DNA of 64,000 nucleotides. Origin: JAAUTY01 sp964397305 (GTDB lineage Bacteria; Cyanobacteriota; Cyanobacteriia; Cyanobacteriales; Spirulinaceae). Both the position numbers and the translations under genes were made by a program. This document shows positions 34,034 through 42,374 of the stretch, in pieces (positions within the stretch are counted from its first letter, which is position 1; every line of letters begins with the position of its first letter). The notes beneath the pieces were generated by a model. The model saw nothing but the letters and a program-made list of their open reading frames with translations, did not search any database and was not told the DNA's origin. The stretch is from contig CAYNIP010000021.1 of NCBI GenBank assembly GCA_964397305.1, positions 1 to 64,000 on the forward strand. The letters run 5' to 3'.

Positions 34034-34313
34034 ATTTACCCTGCCCAAGGGGTATCTCGATGCCAGTAACAATCTGCACCGGGTTGGGGTTATGCGCCTA
34101 GCGCGGGCGATGGATGAGATTGTGCCCATGAGCGATCCTCGGGTGCGGGCTAATCCGGCCTACGCCACTGTGATCATTTTGGCGCGGGTGATTGTCAAGC
34201 TGGGAGCCTTGGAGGAAATTACCCCGGCGGTTATTGAAGGGATGTTTGCTGGTGACTTGGACTATCTGCAAACGTTCTATCGGCAGATCAATGGTCTGGA
34301 GGAGATGGGATGA
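34014..34313 (+). CDS. Tail-assembly-type protein, copy 1
   Basis: 99 residues from the ATG at 34014 (MLQTEFEFTLPKGYLDAS). The pattern FELP-GY-D-x2-N-x2-R-G-M-R-A-x2-DE, then RANPAYATVIILARVIVKLG and a Glu-rich C-terminus, recurs in the next gene, so they are paralogues. Similar small ORFs lie between tube and baseplate genes in contractile systems. Possibly a tail assembly protein. Stop and next start overlap in ATGA. Confidence 0.7.
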   Translation: MLQTEFEFTLPKGYLDASNNLHRVGVMRLARAMDEIVPMSDPRVRANPAYATVIILARVIVKLGALEEITPAVIEGMFAGDLDYLQTFYRQINGLEEMG

Positions 34314-34663
34314 GCCAGGACGACGCACCTCGAATTTCCTTCTGCTTACCCCAGGGTTTGCTGGCTTCTACGGGCCACTGGCAGCGCGAGGGGTTTCTGC
34401 GCCTGGCTACTGGGGCTGATGAGCTTTATGTCAGCCGCCAGCCTCAGGCCCAGGCCAATCCGGCCTATGCGAGGCTGCTGATGCTGGCGCGGACGGTGGA
34501 GCAGGTGGGGGAGTGGCGATCGCCCACAGCAGAGCAGCTAGGGACCCTGTTTTTGCCCGACTTTACCTACCTGATCGAGCTATTCAACCGCTGGAACCCG
34601 CCCGCCGCGAGGCGGTTGGGGGAGCCGCTGGCTACCCGCTCGAGCGGCTCTACCGCGAGGTAG
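34310..34663 (+). CDS. Tail-assembly-type protein, copy 2
   Basis: 117 residues. Resembles copy 1 (FCLPQGLLAST ... LRLATGADELYVSRQP ... ANPAYARLLMLARTVEQVG ... LFLPDFTYLIELFNRW). The C-terminal 25 residues (PPAARRLGEPLATRSS) are unrelated to copy 1 and arise where the reading frame overlaps the next ORF by about 150 bp; the functional end may be near NRW. Confidence 0.7.
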   Translation: MSQDDAPRISFCLPQGLLASTGHWQREGFLRLATGADELYVSRQPQAQANPAYARLLMLARTVEQVGEWRSPTAEQLGTLFLPDFTYLIELFNRWNPPAARRLGEPLATRSSGSTAR

Positions 34664-34794
34664 CCATCATTGCCTATCACTTCCACTGGAGCCGCGCCGA
34701 AATCCTCGCCCTCGACCATGCCGAGCGGCAACGCTGGGTCGAAGAAGTGCTCAAAATCCTGACGCGACAAACCAACCAAGGCCCCGATGAGTAA
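34513..34794 (+). CDS. DUF6760-like small protein of the injection system
   Basis: The reading frame has 93 codons from a GTG, but only the last 50 or so (YPLERLYREVAIIAYHFHWS ... ALDHAERQRWVEEVLKIL) match a typical small contractile-system protein, DUF6760 type. No ATG lies near the natural beginning (around 34625), so the GTG at 34513, a rarer start codon, or a frameshift from the preceding ORF must be used. It overlaps the next gene by 8 bp (ATGAGTAACTACC). Confidence 0.65.
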   Translation: MAIAHSRAARDPVFARLYLPDRAIQPLEPARREAVGGAAGYPLERLYREVAIIAYHFHWSRAEILALDHAERQRWVEEVLKILTRQTNQGPDE

Positions 34795-36112
34795 CTACCT
34801 GGCGATCGCCACCGTCACTGCTACCTTGCAGCGCCTGCTGCAAGCGACCATTCAGGCGGACGTGAGCGGGGCCCGCGTGACCACCATTCGCCCTGAGTAC
34901 CTGGAGAGCGGCGCGCCGGAGTCGGGGGTCAACCTGTTTTTGTACCAGATCGAATCGAACCCCGCTTGGGGCAACTCCCATACTCCGGCCCGCCAGCGGC
35001 GCGGTGAGGTCTCCCGCCAATCCCAAGCAGCCCTCGACCTGCACTACCTCTTCAGCTTCTACGGCAATGATGTGGAGCTGGAGCCCCAGCGCCTCCTTGG
35101 CAGTGTCGTGCGGACTCTTGAAGATTCTGGAACCCTGACAGCGGACTTGATCCGCGACACGGTGAACGACAGTAGCTACCCTTTCCTCGCCGATTCGGAT
35201 CTCGCAGAGCAGCCCGATGCAATTCGGGTGGAAATGGGGGACCTGGATCTCGACGACCTGTCTGGTCTCTGGGGGAGCTTCTTCCAGATTCCCTACGTCC
35301 TTTCCGTGGCCTACAAAGTTACGGTGGTGCTGGTCGAAGGGGACTCCCCGGCCGCGCGGGCCCTCCCCGTGGGGAGCACCCAGCCCAGCCTCGCGCCCTT
35401 TGGCCAACGGCCGGCGATCGCTCAGATCCTCCCCGCCGCCGGTCGCTACCAACCCATCAGTCGCACCAGTGTGCTCAGCATTCGCGGCCGCAACCTCGCG
35501 GCGGCGCAAACCCAGGTGCGTCTCAGGGGCGTCCTGGTCACGCCGCCCCGCGTTACTAGCACGGAAATTCTCCTTCCCCTCGAGCTCCTGCCGGCTGAGG
35601 CCCTCCGGGCCGGTGTGCAAAGCCTACAAGTGATCCACCCAGCAACGGCCGTGAATCCCGTGGAGCGCCGCCGCGCCGAAACTCTCCCGGGTCGCCCGGG
35701 CTTGCAGACCCAGCGGGAAACTCAGTTGGCGATCGCCAGTGAATCCAACGTCGAGGCCTTCGTCCTTCGGCCCACCATCGTCACCTTGGCAGTTCAGGAC
35801 CTGGAAGAGAGCGAGCGCGAGGGTTTCAATGGCCAAGTGGTGATCACGGCCGACCTGCCCATCAGTGCCACCCAGACCGTAGCCCTGGTGCTCAATCAGC
35901 GGGCTGCCCGCGACCCGGCCACCTACCAATTCGCCGCCGGTAAGCGGGAGACCGACAGCACCACCGTGGCGATCGCCATCCGCGATGTGAAACCGGGTCA
36001 ATACCTCACCCGCCTGCTGGTAGACGGGGCCGAAAGCTTGCTCAATCAGGATCGCGACCCCCAAAGCCCTACCTTTGAGCAATACATCAGCCCGCTGCTG
36101 ATCCTTCCCTAA
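34787..36112 (+). CDS. DUF4255 (Pvc16-like) tube-terminator protein
   Basis: 441 residues. Residues 1-190 form the DUF4255 domain (MSNYLAIATVTATLQRLL, NLFLYQIESNPAWGN, ALDLHYLFSFYG), the part of Pvc16/terminator proteins that caps the sheath and tube distally. Residues 215-305 look like an IPT/Ig-type domain (SRTSVLSIRGRNLAAAQTQV), and 320-440 another beta-rich domain. In cyanobacterial thylakoid systems an extra C-terminal part anchors the particle. Which role applies here is not known. Confidence 0.85.
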   Translation: MSNYLAIATVTATLQRLLQATIQADVSGARVTTIRPEYLESGAPESGVNLFLYQIESNPAWGNSHTPARQRRGEVSRQSQAALDLHYLFSFYGNDVELEPQRLLGSVVRTLEDSGTLTADLIRDTVNDSSYPFLADSDLAEQPDAIRVEMGDLDLDDLSGLWGSFFQIPYVLSVAYKVTVVLVEGDSPAARALPVGSTQPSLAPFGQRPAIAQILPAAGRYQPISRTSVLSIRGRNLAAAQTQVRLRGVLVTPPRVTSTEILLPLELLPAEALRAGVQSLQVIHPATAVNPVERRRAETLPGRPGLQTQRETQLAIASESNVEAFVLRPTIVTLAVQDLEESEREGFNGQVVITADLPISATQTVALVLNQRAARDPATYQFAAGKRETDSTTVAIAIRDVKPGQYLTRLLVDGAESLLNQDRDPQSPTFEQYISPLLILP

Positions 36113-36126
36113 GGCTCAACTGCTCT

Positions 36127-38157
36127 ATGCTCAGCTCGCCCCCGGATCTCTGGCACGCTTGGAATCAGCGCCGCGTGACCAACGCCCTTGGTCCCCTCGG
36201 TCGCTCCCTGGCCCAGCACGCGCAGGCCCAGCAGCAGGCTCCGCTGTCCCTGGTGCAACGGCGACGGAGTACGGCCCAGGTGCGCTGGCAGCTCGAGCTG
36301 AACTTGGGGATTGACTTGCTGGGAACCCTGCTCTGGGCTCCCCCGGCTCTGGCAACGGTCGGCGATCGCTTCGGCCTCACCGCCGGGGAACGGGACCTGC
36401 TGCTGCTCTGTGCAGGGGTGGAGCTGGAAGCGAGCTGGGGTCCCCTCTGTGCCTTGGCCCAGGGCGATCCCCAGCGTACCTATCCCACCTTCAGCCTCGC
36501 CCTCGCCCTGCTACCGCACCTCGGCTGGGCGGCGATCGCCCCCGAGGGGCCCCTCCGCCGCTGGCAGTTGCTCAACGTGGATACGGAGGCCAGCCGCCAA
36601 CTGGTCCATAGCCCCCTCCGCCTCGAGGAGCGCCTCCTACACTACCTCCTGGGCCTCTCGGGTCTGGACAAGCGGCTGCTGGATTGGGTCGAGCCCGCGA
36701 CCGGGAAGAACGACCTCGTGCCCTCTCAGCGGGCGATCGCCCAGCAACTGATCGCCGCCTGGGAGCAGGCCCCGGAGGGCCGCGATCGCCCGGTCCTGCA
36801 ACTCTGCGGTGAAGACCGCAGCGGCAAACAGGCGATCGCCCAGGCCCTCAGCCGCCACTACCGCCTCCCCCTCTACCGACTCAATGCCGCCATGCTGCCC
36901 ACCGCGCCCCAGGAGCTTCAGTCCTGCCTACGGCTCTGGGAGCGGGAATACCGGCTCGCCCCCAGCGTCCTGTGGCTGACCTGCGAGACGGCGGATCGCA
37001 CGGAAGCCGCCCGGGAAGCGGCGATCACCTACTGGATCGAGCACCTGGACGCCGCTCTAATCATCAGCAACCGCGATCGCCGCCCGCCCCAAGAGCGCCC
37101 CCTGCTCGGCTTTGATGTCGGCCCTCCCACCTCCCAAGAACAGCGCCAACTCTGGTGCGACAGCCTCGGCCCCGCCGCCGTGGCCGACCTCAACGGCCAC
37201 GTAGACATCCTGGTATCTCAATTCAACCTCCCCGCCCCCGCCATCCGCGCCACCAGCGCCACCGCCCTCAGCCACCAGGCCCAAGAACCCCAGCAATCCC
37301 TAGCCCAGGCCCTCTGGCAAGCCTGCCGCACCCAAGCTCGTCCACGCCTTGACGACCTGGCCCAGCGCATCACCTCCAACTCCCACTGGGATGACCTCGT
37401 GCTGCCCGAAGGGCAAAAAATCGTCCTGCGCGAGATCGCCGCCCACGTCCGCCAGCGGGCCAAAGTTTATGAAGAATGGGGCTTTGGGGGCGACTCGGGG
37501 CGGGGTCTCGGCATCAGTGCCCTCTTTGCCGGAGCCAGCGGCACAGGCAAAACCATGGCCGCCGATGTCTTGGCCAATGAACTGCGGCTCGACCTCTATC
37601 GCATTGACCTCAGTGCCGTAGTCAGCAAGTACATCGGCGAAACGGAAAAGAACTTACGGCGAGTGTTTGACGCCGCCGAAACGGGCGGCGCGATTCTCCT
37701 CTTTGATGAGGCCGATGCCCTCTTTGGCAAGCGGTCAGAAGTGAAGGATTCCCACGACCGCCACGCCAATATTGAAGTCAGTTATCTCCTGCAACGCATG
37801 GAAGCTTATCGCGGTTTAGCAATCTTAACCACAAACCTCAAAGATGCTCTCGATCAGGCTTTTTTACGCCGCATTCGCTTCACCGTGCGCTTTGCGTTTC
37901 CAGACGCCGAGCAACGGGAGGCCATCTGGCAGCGCGTGTTCCCAAGCCGTGTCCCAGTCCAGGATCTCGACCCGAAGAAGTTGGCCAAACTCAGCGTTGC
38001 CGGGGGCAATATCCGCAATATTGCTCTCAATGCCGCCTTCCTCGCTGCTGATGCCAACGAGCCGCTACAGATGAAGCACATTCTCCTCGCCGCTAAGAGC
38101 GAGTATGTGAAGCTGGAAAAACCGATGACCGACGCGGAAGTGAAGGGCTGGATCTAG
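36127..38157 (+). CDS. AAA+ ATPase of the injection system (Pvc15-like)
   Basis: 676 residues. The C-terminal half has a classical AAA+ module: Walker A GASGTGKTMAADVLA (about residue 468), Walker B ILLFDEADALFGKR (about 523), sensor and arginine-finger region FLRRIRFTVRF and the lid (ISVAGGNIRN-type LSVAGGNIRNIAL). The N-terminal half lacks a second intact AAA module but has helical repeats and a degenerate ATPase-like strand. ATPases of this type occur at the end of contractile injection loci and probably remodel or recycle subunits. It ends the locus here. Confidence 0.88.
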   Translation: MLSSPPDLWHAWNQRRVTNALGPLGRSLAQHAQAQQQAPLSLVQRRRSTAQVRWQLELNLGIDLLGTLLWAPPALATVGDRFGLTAGERDLLLLCAGVELEASWGPLCALAQGDPQRTYPTFSLALALLPHLGWAAIAPEGPLRRWQLLNVDTEASRQLVHSPLRLEERLLHYLLGLSGLDKRLLDWVEPATGKNDLVPSQRAIAQQLIAAWEQAPEGRDRPVLQLCGEDRSGKQAIAQALSRHYRLPLYRLNAAMLPTAPQELQSCLRLWEREYRLAPSVLWLTCETADRTEAAREAAITYWIEHLDAALIISNRDRRPPQERPLLGFDVGPPTSQEQRQLWCDSLGPAAVADLNGHVDILVSQFNLPAPAIRATSATALSHQAQEPQQSLAQALWQACRTQARPRLDDLAQRITSNSHWDDLVLPEGQKIVLREIAAHVRQRAKVYEEWGFGGDSGRGLGISALFAGASGTGKTMAADVLANELRLDLYRIDLSAVVSKYIGETEKNLRRVFDAAETGGAILLFDEADALFGKRSEVKDSHDRHANIEVSYLLQRMEAYRGLAILTTNLKDALDQAFLRRIRFTVRFAFPDAEQREAIWQRVFPSRVPVQDLDPKKLAKLSVAGGNIRNIALNAAFLAADANEPLQMKHILLAAKSEYVKLEKPMTDAEVKGWI

Positions 38158-38274
38158 GCCCAGGATAAACCCAGCAGCCAGAATCCCCGACCCAGCGACG
38201 CGATCCGATCACCTCGAATTTCCGTCCCGGCCTAGACCTATAGCCCCACGGGCTTTTGGCTGAGAGGGCCCTAG

Positions 38275-38364
38275 GGGTGCATTGCACTTTGGAGACTCCC
38301 CTTCGCCCTAATTGGGAGAAGGGGCCGGGGGATGAGGGCCGACTTGCCTAACCGAGATGCACCC
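38275..38364. repeat. MITE family 2, short, with 9-bp target duplication in an aroB fragment
   Basis: Begins GGGTGCATTGCAC, ends CCGAGATGCACCC. Direct repeats GGGCCCTAG at 38266-38274 and 38365-38373 flank it; the right copy includes the stop codon of the aroB fragment that follows. The core TTGGGAGAAGGGGCCGGGG matches other family 2 and family 1 members. Confidence 0.85.
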
Positions 38365-38369
38365 GGGCC

Positions 38370-38564
38370 CTAGGGAGTGGCCCCGTTGGCCACCAGGGCC
38401 GCTGCCAAGACCGCCGCTGGAACCGGCTCGAGGCGGGGGGGCGTGCCGATCCCCGTGGGCAAGAGGAAGCGAACCTGACCGGCGGTCACTTTTTTATCTC
38501 CCTGGAAAATCGCGGCCACCGTCAGAGAGCGGGGAATTGCCGTCGGGAGGTGGGCCTGCTTCAC
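38370..38564 (-). pseudogene. Duplicated 3' end of aroB (64 codons)
   Basis: This segment reproduces the C-terminal 64 codons of AroB (compare LPTAIPRSLTVAAI and GTPPRLEPVPAAVLAAALVA with the end of the gene at 40669-41778), with one in-frame 9-bp deletion. A 65-bp block (38400-38464 against 40699-40763) is identical. Both copies point the same way and are 2.3 kb apart, with the OLD-like gene between them. The fragment is attached to the last codons of that gene (GTGA overlap). It lacks the N-terminal 300 residues and cannot be a working enzyme. Confidence 0.9.
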
Positions 38565-40306
38565 GCCAAAAGTTGAGCCAACCTAGTAAAAAATTGCTGG
38601 ACATCTTCGTGGATTTCATCTGGAAGCATACTAGCGGCAACCATTTCACGAGTCAGCTCCAAGACCGAAGTTGGTGGTATTGGTAAATCACAAGCTTTAA
38701 GGCGTTGAAAAAGGGAGTTAGAATTCTCAAAGAGTAACTTCTTGCCATTAACAACTTGAAAGACATTTGCTCTGACATTTTTCCAGGACTGACCAGGCGG
38801 AAGAGTTAGATTTTCACTGGCAAAGAAATCTTCGACTAGCGCCCGAATTGGACCCGAAAAAATCTCATCATCACTAACACCTGCTTGGCGTAAAGCTGCC
38901 CTTAACCAAGCATCTGAGACCAGTAAATAATTTTCAATATTTTTGCGTTGCCATTCATACAATACTGGGTTGTCTTTTTCTGGATGAAAAGTATTTTCTT
39001 CATCATAATCCAAGAGTACAAGACGTTTCGCCTCAGGAATAATTTGCTTTACTCCAGCAAAATGTTGATTGCTATCATCTCTCATTTTATCCTTGGAGCC
39101 CCCTCGCATCACGCGAAAGCAAACCTGATTTAGTACATCTTGTCTGTTCAAGGGAGTAGACCAGCCCCTTAAAAGACGCTCATCAGTTTCTCCTTCAACA
39201 TATAAAAGTATTGGTATAGAAAGCTCAGAGAGCTGAGTAATCTCCAAATTAGAAACATCGGACATTGCTGTTAAAATAGCGGGGGTTGACTCTACACGCT
39301 TAGGTACTTTGTCAAGTAATGAAATAATTTGACCAACATCAACACCTTGAATAAGTTCTTCAGCATGGGTTGCAATGATAAATTGAGTGTTTCCTTGAAG
39401 TGACTTCTGGTTTTTGAAATAGTCTAAAATCTCTCGCTGTAGATTAACATGGAGATGCGCGTCAGGCTCATCCAGTAAGATAGTCGTAGGTTTGTATCCA
39501 TAAAAGAAGGCCAAGAGGGTTAATGCTTGATGAAAACCACTCCCTCCAGAAATAATATCGTAGGATTTCTCCCCCTGCTTGTATTCACAGATGATCTGTG
39601 TATCAACTCCTCGCTCATAACGAGGAGGCCTTAAATCAACGTTGAACCAATTTTTGATAATTTTTCCAATCTCAGACCAATCTTCTTTGCTTTCTTCCCA
39701 AACGCGAAGCAGGAGATTTCTTAACACACTTCCCGGTTGAGCTTTACCGACCTGTTTGCGTAAAGGTCCATCATCTCGCCACTCTTCGCTAGGCTCTAAG
39801 CCCGAGAAAGGTGGGACATAAGCAATAACCGGTAAATGGGAATCTGACTGGCTTGGATGTTCTTCCAACGCTCGGAAATGCTCCCATCCCTCCGCAGGAA
39901 TAGCATAGATTGTTTGAGGAGAGCCGTAACGTAACTTAACCCCGAACGAGTGTGCTTGGGGTTTAAGACCATCGGTGATCCAAGTTACATGGATTTCCAC
40001 CAAAATGAATTCCTGTTTCTTGGAACCATTGACGTTAGGGTATCGGCGATCCGTTTTCTCTCTCCAGAGAAGGTTGAATTCAGGGACGGGAAGAGCTGTG
40101 AAATTAGGAAGAACAACTTGTTTTCCGGTTTTGCCTCGGCGCTTAGCCCGCTTGAATTCATCAACACAGAACTGCCAGATGGTCAGGGCTTGCAGGATAG
40201 TGCTTTTACCACTATTATTACGTCCTACCAGAAGATCAAATTGATCAAACTCGTAGGTTTGTTCTGCAATGCTCTTAAAGTTTTTTAAGGTTAGTCTGAT
40301 GATCAC
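38561..40306 (-). CDS. OLD-like AAA ATPase fused to a TOPRIM nuclease domain
   Basis: 581 residues. N-terminal ABC-type ATPase: Walker A GRNNSGKST (28-36), signature-like GGSGFHQALTLLAF, Walker B TILLDEPDAHLHV and H-switch FIIATHAEELI. C-terminal half, from about residue 365: YVEGETDERLL (TOPRIM Glu), LVLLDYDEEN (D-x-D-type) and WQRKNIENYLLVSDAWLR, as in TOPRIM domains of OLD nucleases and DUF4435 proteins. The organisation resembles single-chain OLD or merged AriA/AriB (PARIS-type) defence proteins. The gene is AT-richer than its surroundings and lies between aroB repeats. Confidence 0.82.
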   Translation of the reverse strand: MIIRLTLKNFKSIAEQTYEFDQFDLLVGRNNSGKSTILQALTIWQFCVDEFKRAKRRGKTGKQVVLPNFTALPVPEFNLLWREKTDRRYPNVNGSKKQEFILVEIHVTWITDGLKPQAHSFGVKLRYGSPQTIYAIPAEGWEHFRALEEHPSQSDSHLPVIAYVPPFSGLEPSEEWRDDGPLRKQVGKAQPGSVLRNLLLRVWEESKEDWSEIGKIIKNWFNVDLRPPRYERGVDTQIICEYKQGEKSYDIISGGSGFHQALTLLAFFYGYKPTTILLDEPDAHLHVNLQREILDYFKNQKSLQGNTQFIIATHAEELIQGVDVGQIISLLDKVPKRVESTPAILTAMSDVSNLEITQLSELSIPILLYVEGETDERLLRGWSTPLNRQDVLNQVCFRVMRGGSKDKMRDDSNQHFAGVKQIIPEAKRLVLLDYDEENTFHPEKDNPVLYEWQRKNIENYLLVSDAWLRAALRQAGVSDDEIFSGPIRALVEDFFASENLTLPPGQSWKNVRANVFQVVNGKKLLFENSNSLFQRLKACDLPIPPTSVLELTREMVAASMLPDEIHEDVQQFFTRLAQLLA

Positions 40307-40372
40307 AGGGCTATATTAATGGGTAATCTTTGGGAAAAAGATTGAGTGTGAGAGTACAGCAGTTTTTAGCCT

Positions 40373-40407
40373 AGTGCAATACAGCTAAAGTCCCTCGCCC
40401 TCTGGGA
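40373..40407. repeat. 35-bp repeat shared with the RloA/B flank
   Basis: Inverted relative to 16374-16408: begins AGTGCAATACAGCTAAAG and continues TCCCTCGCCCTCTGGGA. It lies between the OLD-like gene and aroB. Together with the MITE at 40525 it fills the 362-bp gap. Confidence 0.6.
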
Positions 40408-40524
40408 GAGGGGTTTGGGGTGAGGGCTACGTACTTTACTAGCGAGAAAAATGCTGTAATGTCTCCAGGGACTTCAAAATAAGCTGTAACAAAGCTTTCC
40501 AGTTTGAGTTGCAAGCATTCCCTC

Positions 40525-40615
40525 GGGTGTATCTCAACTTTGGAGACTCCCCTTCGCCCTACCGGGGAAAAGGGGCCGGGGGATGGGGGCCGACTTGCCT
40601 CACGGCGATGCACCC
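40525..40615. repeat. MITE family 2, short
   Basis: Begins GGGTGTATCTCAACTTTGG, ends GGCGATGCACCC. No clear target duplication. It is a second family 2 copy at the aroB end, downstream of the intact gene. Confidence 0.7.
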
Positions 40616-40668
40616 GATACTCCACAAAACCCACGAACTCTTTAATGATCGCCAATTCCAAGGGGGTC

Positions 40669-41778
40669 CTAGGGAGTGGCCCCCTTGGCCACCAGGGTCG
40701 CTGCCAAGACCGCCGCTGGAACCGGCTCGAGGCGGGGGGGCGTGCCGATCCCCGTGGGCAAGATGAAGCGGACCTGGCCGGCGGCCACTTTTTTATCTCC
40801 CTGGAGGGCCTGGAGAATCGCGGCCACCGTCAGGGAGTGGGGGATCGTCGTCGGGAGCTGGGCCCGCTGGAGCAGGGTGAGTTGGCGCTGGGCGTCGGCG
40901 GCGGTCCAGAGGCCCAGGTGCTGGGCGATCGCCCCCACCGCGACCATCCCCAGGGCCACGGCCTCCCCGTGAACGAATTGTTGGTAGTGGGTGAGGCTTT
41001 CGACCGCGTGACCGACCGTGTGGCCGTAGTTCAGAATTGCCCGCAACCCCGCTTCCCTCTCATCCTTGGCTACCACCTCAGCCTTGGCTTGGCAGGAGCG
41101 GCAGAGGATGGTCTGAAGCAGTTCCGGGCTCAGGGCCTGGACGTGATCCAGATCCAGAGGCGGGGCGGCCTCGAGCTGTTGAAACAGGTCCGCATCCCAA
41201 ATCACGCCGTACTTGATCACCTCGGCCAGCCCAGCTCGGAACTCGCGCTCCGGCAGGGTCGCCAGCACCGCTGGGTCGATGTACACGGCTCGCGGTTGGT
41301 AGAAGGCCCCGATCAGGTTTTTGCCCTGGGGGTGGTTGACCCCGGTTTTGCCGCCGATCGCGGCATCGACCATCGCCAGGAGGGTGGTGGGAACCTGGAT
41401 GAAATTCACGCCCCGCAGCCAGGTCGCGGCGGCAAAGCCTGTGAGATCGCCCACGACGCCACCCCCGAGGGCCACGAGGGTCGAGCGGCGCTCGAGGCGG
41501 TGCTCATAGGCCGCATTGTAGAGGGTTTGCAGGGAGGCGAGGGTCTTGTGCTGCTCTCCGGCCGGGAGGATGTGGTGGGCGACGCTAAATCCAGCGGCCT
41601 CGAGGGAGGCGAGCACGGTGGGGCCGTAGTGGGGAAATACGTTGTCATCGGAGACCAGCAATAGGCGCGGCGTGAGCTGGAGGGCCCGGAGGCGATCGCC
41701 CAACTGCTCCAGGGTTCCGGGGGCGATCGTCACGGCGTAGGGGTGTTGGGGCAGAGCAACAGAAATTGTGGCTGGCAT
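40669..41778 (-). CDS. aroB: 3-dehydroquinate synthase
   Basis: Second step of the shikimate pathway: converts DAHP to 3-dehydroquinate using NAD and zinc. 369 residues from the ATG at 41778 (MPATISVALPQHPYAVTIAP). Motifs: ALGGGVVGDLTGFAAATWLRG, VPTTLLAMVDAAIGGKTGVNH, and zinc ligand regions EVIKYG, ILNYGHTVGHAVE and YQQFVHGEAVALGM. Its terminal 64 codons are duplicated at 38370. The GC content is high as in core genes. Confidence 0.95.
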   Translation of the reverse strand: MPATISVALPQHPYAVTIAPGTLEQLGDRLRALQLTPRLLLVSDDNVFPHYGPTVLASLEAAGFSVAHHILPAGEQHKTLASLQTLYNAAYEHRLERRSTLVALGGGVVGDLTGFAAATWLRGVNFIQVPTTLLAMVDAAIGGKTGVNHPQGKNLIGAFYQPRAVYIDPAVLATLPEREFRAGLAEVIKYGVIWDADLFQQLEAAPPLDLDHVQALSPELLQTILCRSCQAKAEVVAKDEREAGLRAILNYGHTVGHAVESLTHYQQFVHGEAVALGMVAVGAIAQHLGLWTAADAQRQLTLLQRAQLPTTIPHSLTVAAILQALQGDKKVAAGQVRFILPTGIGTPPRLEPVPAAVLAATLVAKGATP

Positions 41779-41963
41779 AGAGTTTTCGGTTGAACAGCGG
41801 GCGGAACGGGCAGACCCTGGGATGGGTGGCCAGGAGCCGGGCGCGGGATCACGCTCAGTCCGCGCGGGAGCAGTAGGCAAGGGGGGGAGGGGCGGGTTAT
41901 GCTCAGGGGGCGATGACCCTGAACGGTCTCCCCATTCCCGTTCTTGCTCCCGAGTTTGGAATC

Positions 41964-42368
41964 ATGAAACCTAGATCCTTGCCAAGCCAACTCCTGGGGC
42001 CTGGTCTGACGGTTGGTTTAGCGCTCCTCCTGGGGGGGAGTGGCGGGTTGGTGGGCCCTGCGATCGCCCCGGCTCCGGCCCAGGCTACCACAGCCCGCAC
42101 CCAGATCGCCCTCACCCGCCAGGGCACGGAAACCTATGGGGCGCTGCTGCGGCGGGCCGAGGCGATCGCCCGGGCGGCGGCCCAGCGAGCTTTTGACAGC
42201 GATGTGCTGATCGCTTCCGTGTCGATCACCGTTGTGGGTCAGAATAGCGGGGCAATCGCCCCGATTCTGCGCCTAGAGGTCGATCGCCAGAGCTGGCGGC
42301 AGCAACCCGATCCCCAACGCTGGTCTCGGTACTTCCCCATGTCGAAGCTACTCCTCGGCTTCGAGTAA
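41964..42368 (+). CDS. Exported hypothetical protein
   Basis: 134 residues from the ATG at 41964: basic start (MKPRSLPSQ), hydrophobic segment (LTVGLALLLGGSG), cleavage near QATTA, then a mature part of about 85 residues with QAIARAAAQRAFDSDVLIAS and SVSITVVGQNSG, ending SRYFPMSKLLLGFE. The mature part is predicted alpha/beta and contains no cysteine. Family unknown. It ends 6 bp before the convergent CHAT gene. Confidence 0.6.
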   Translation: MKPRSLPSQLLGPGLTVGLALLLGGSGGLVGPAIAPAPAQATTARTQIALTRQGTETYGALLRRAEAIARAAAQRAFDSDVLIASVSITVVGQNSGAIAPILRLEVDRQSWRQQPDPQRWSRYFPMSKLLLGFE

Positions 42369-42374
42369 GCTCCC

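Noticed and set aside
36131..36380. Short reverse ORFs within the AAA+ ATPase gene
   Set aside because: Pro/Arg-rich shadows typical of GC-rich coding DNA.
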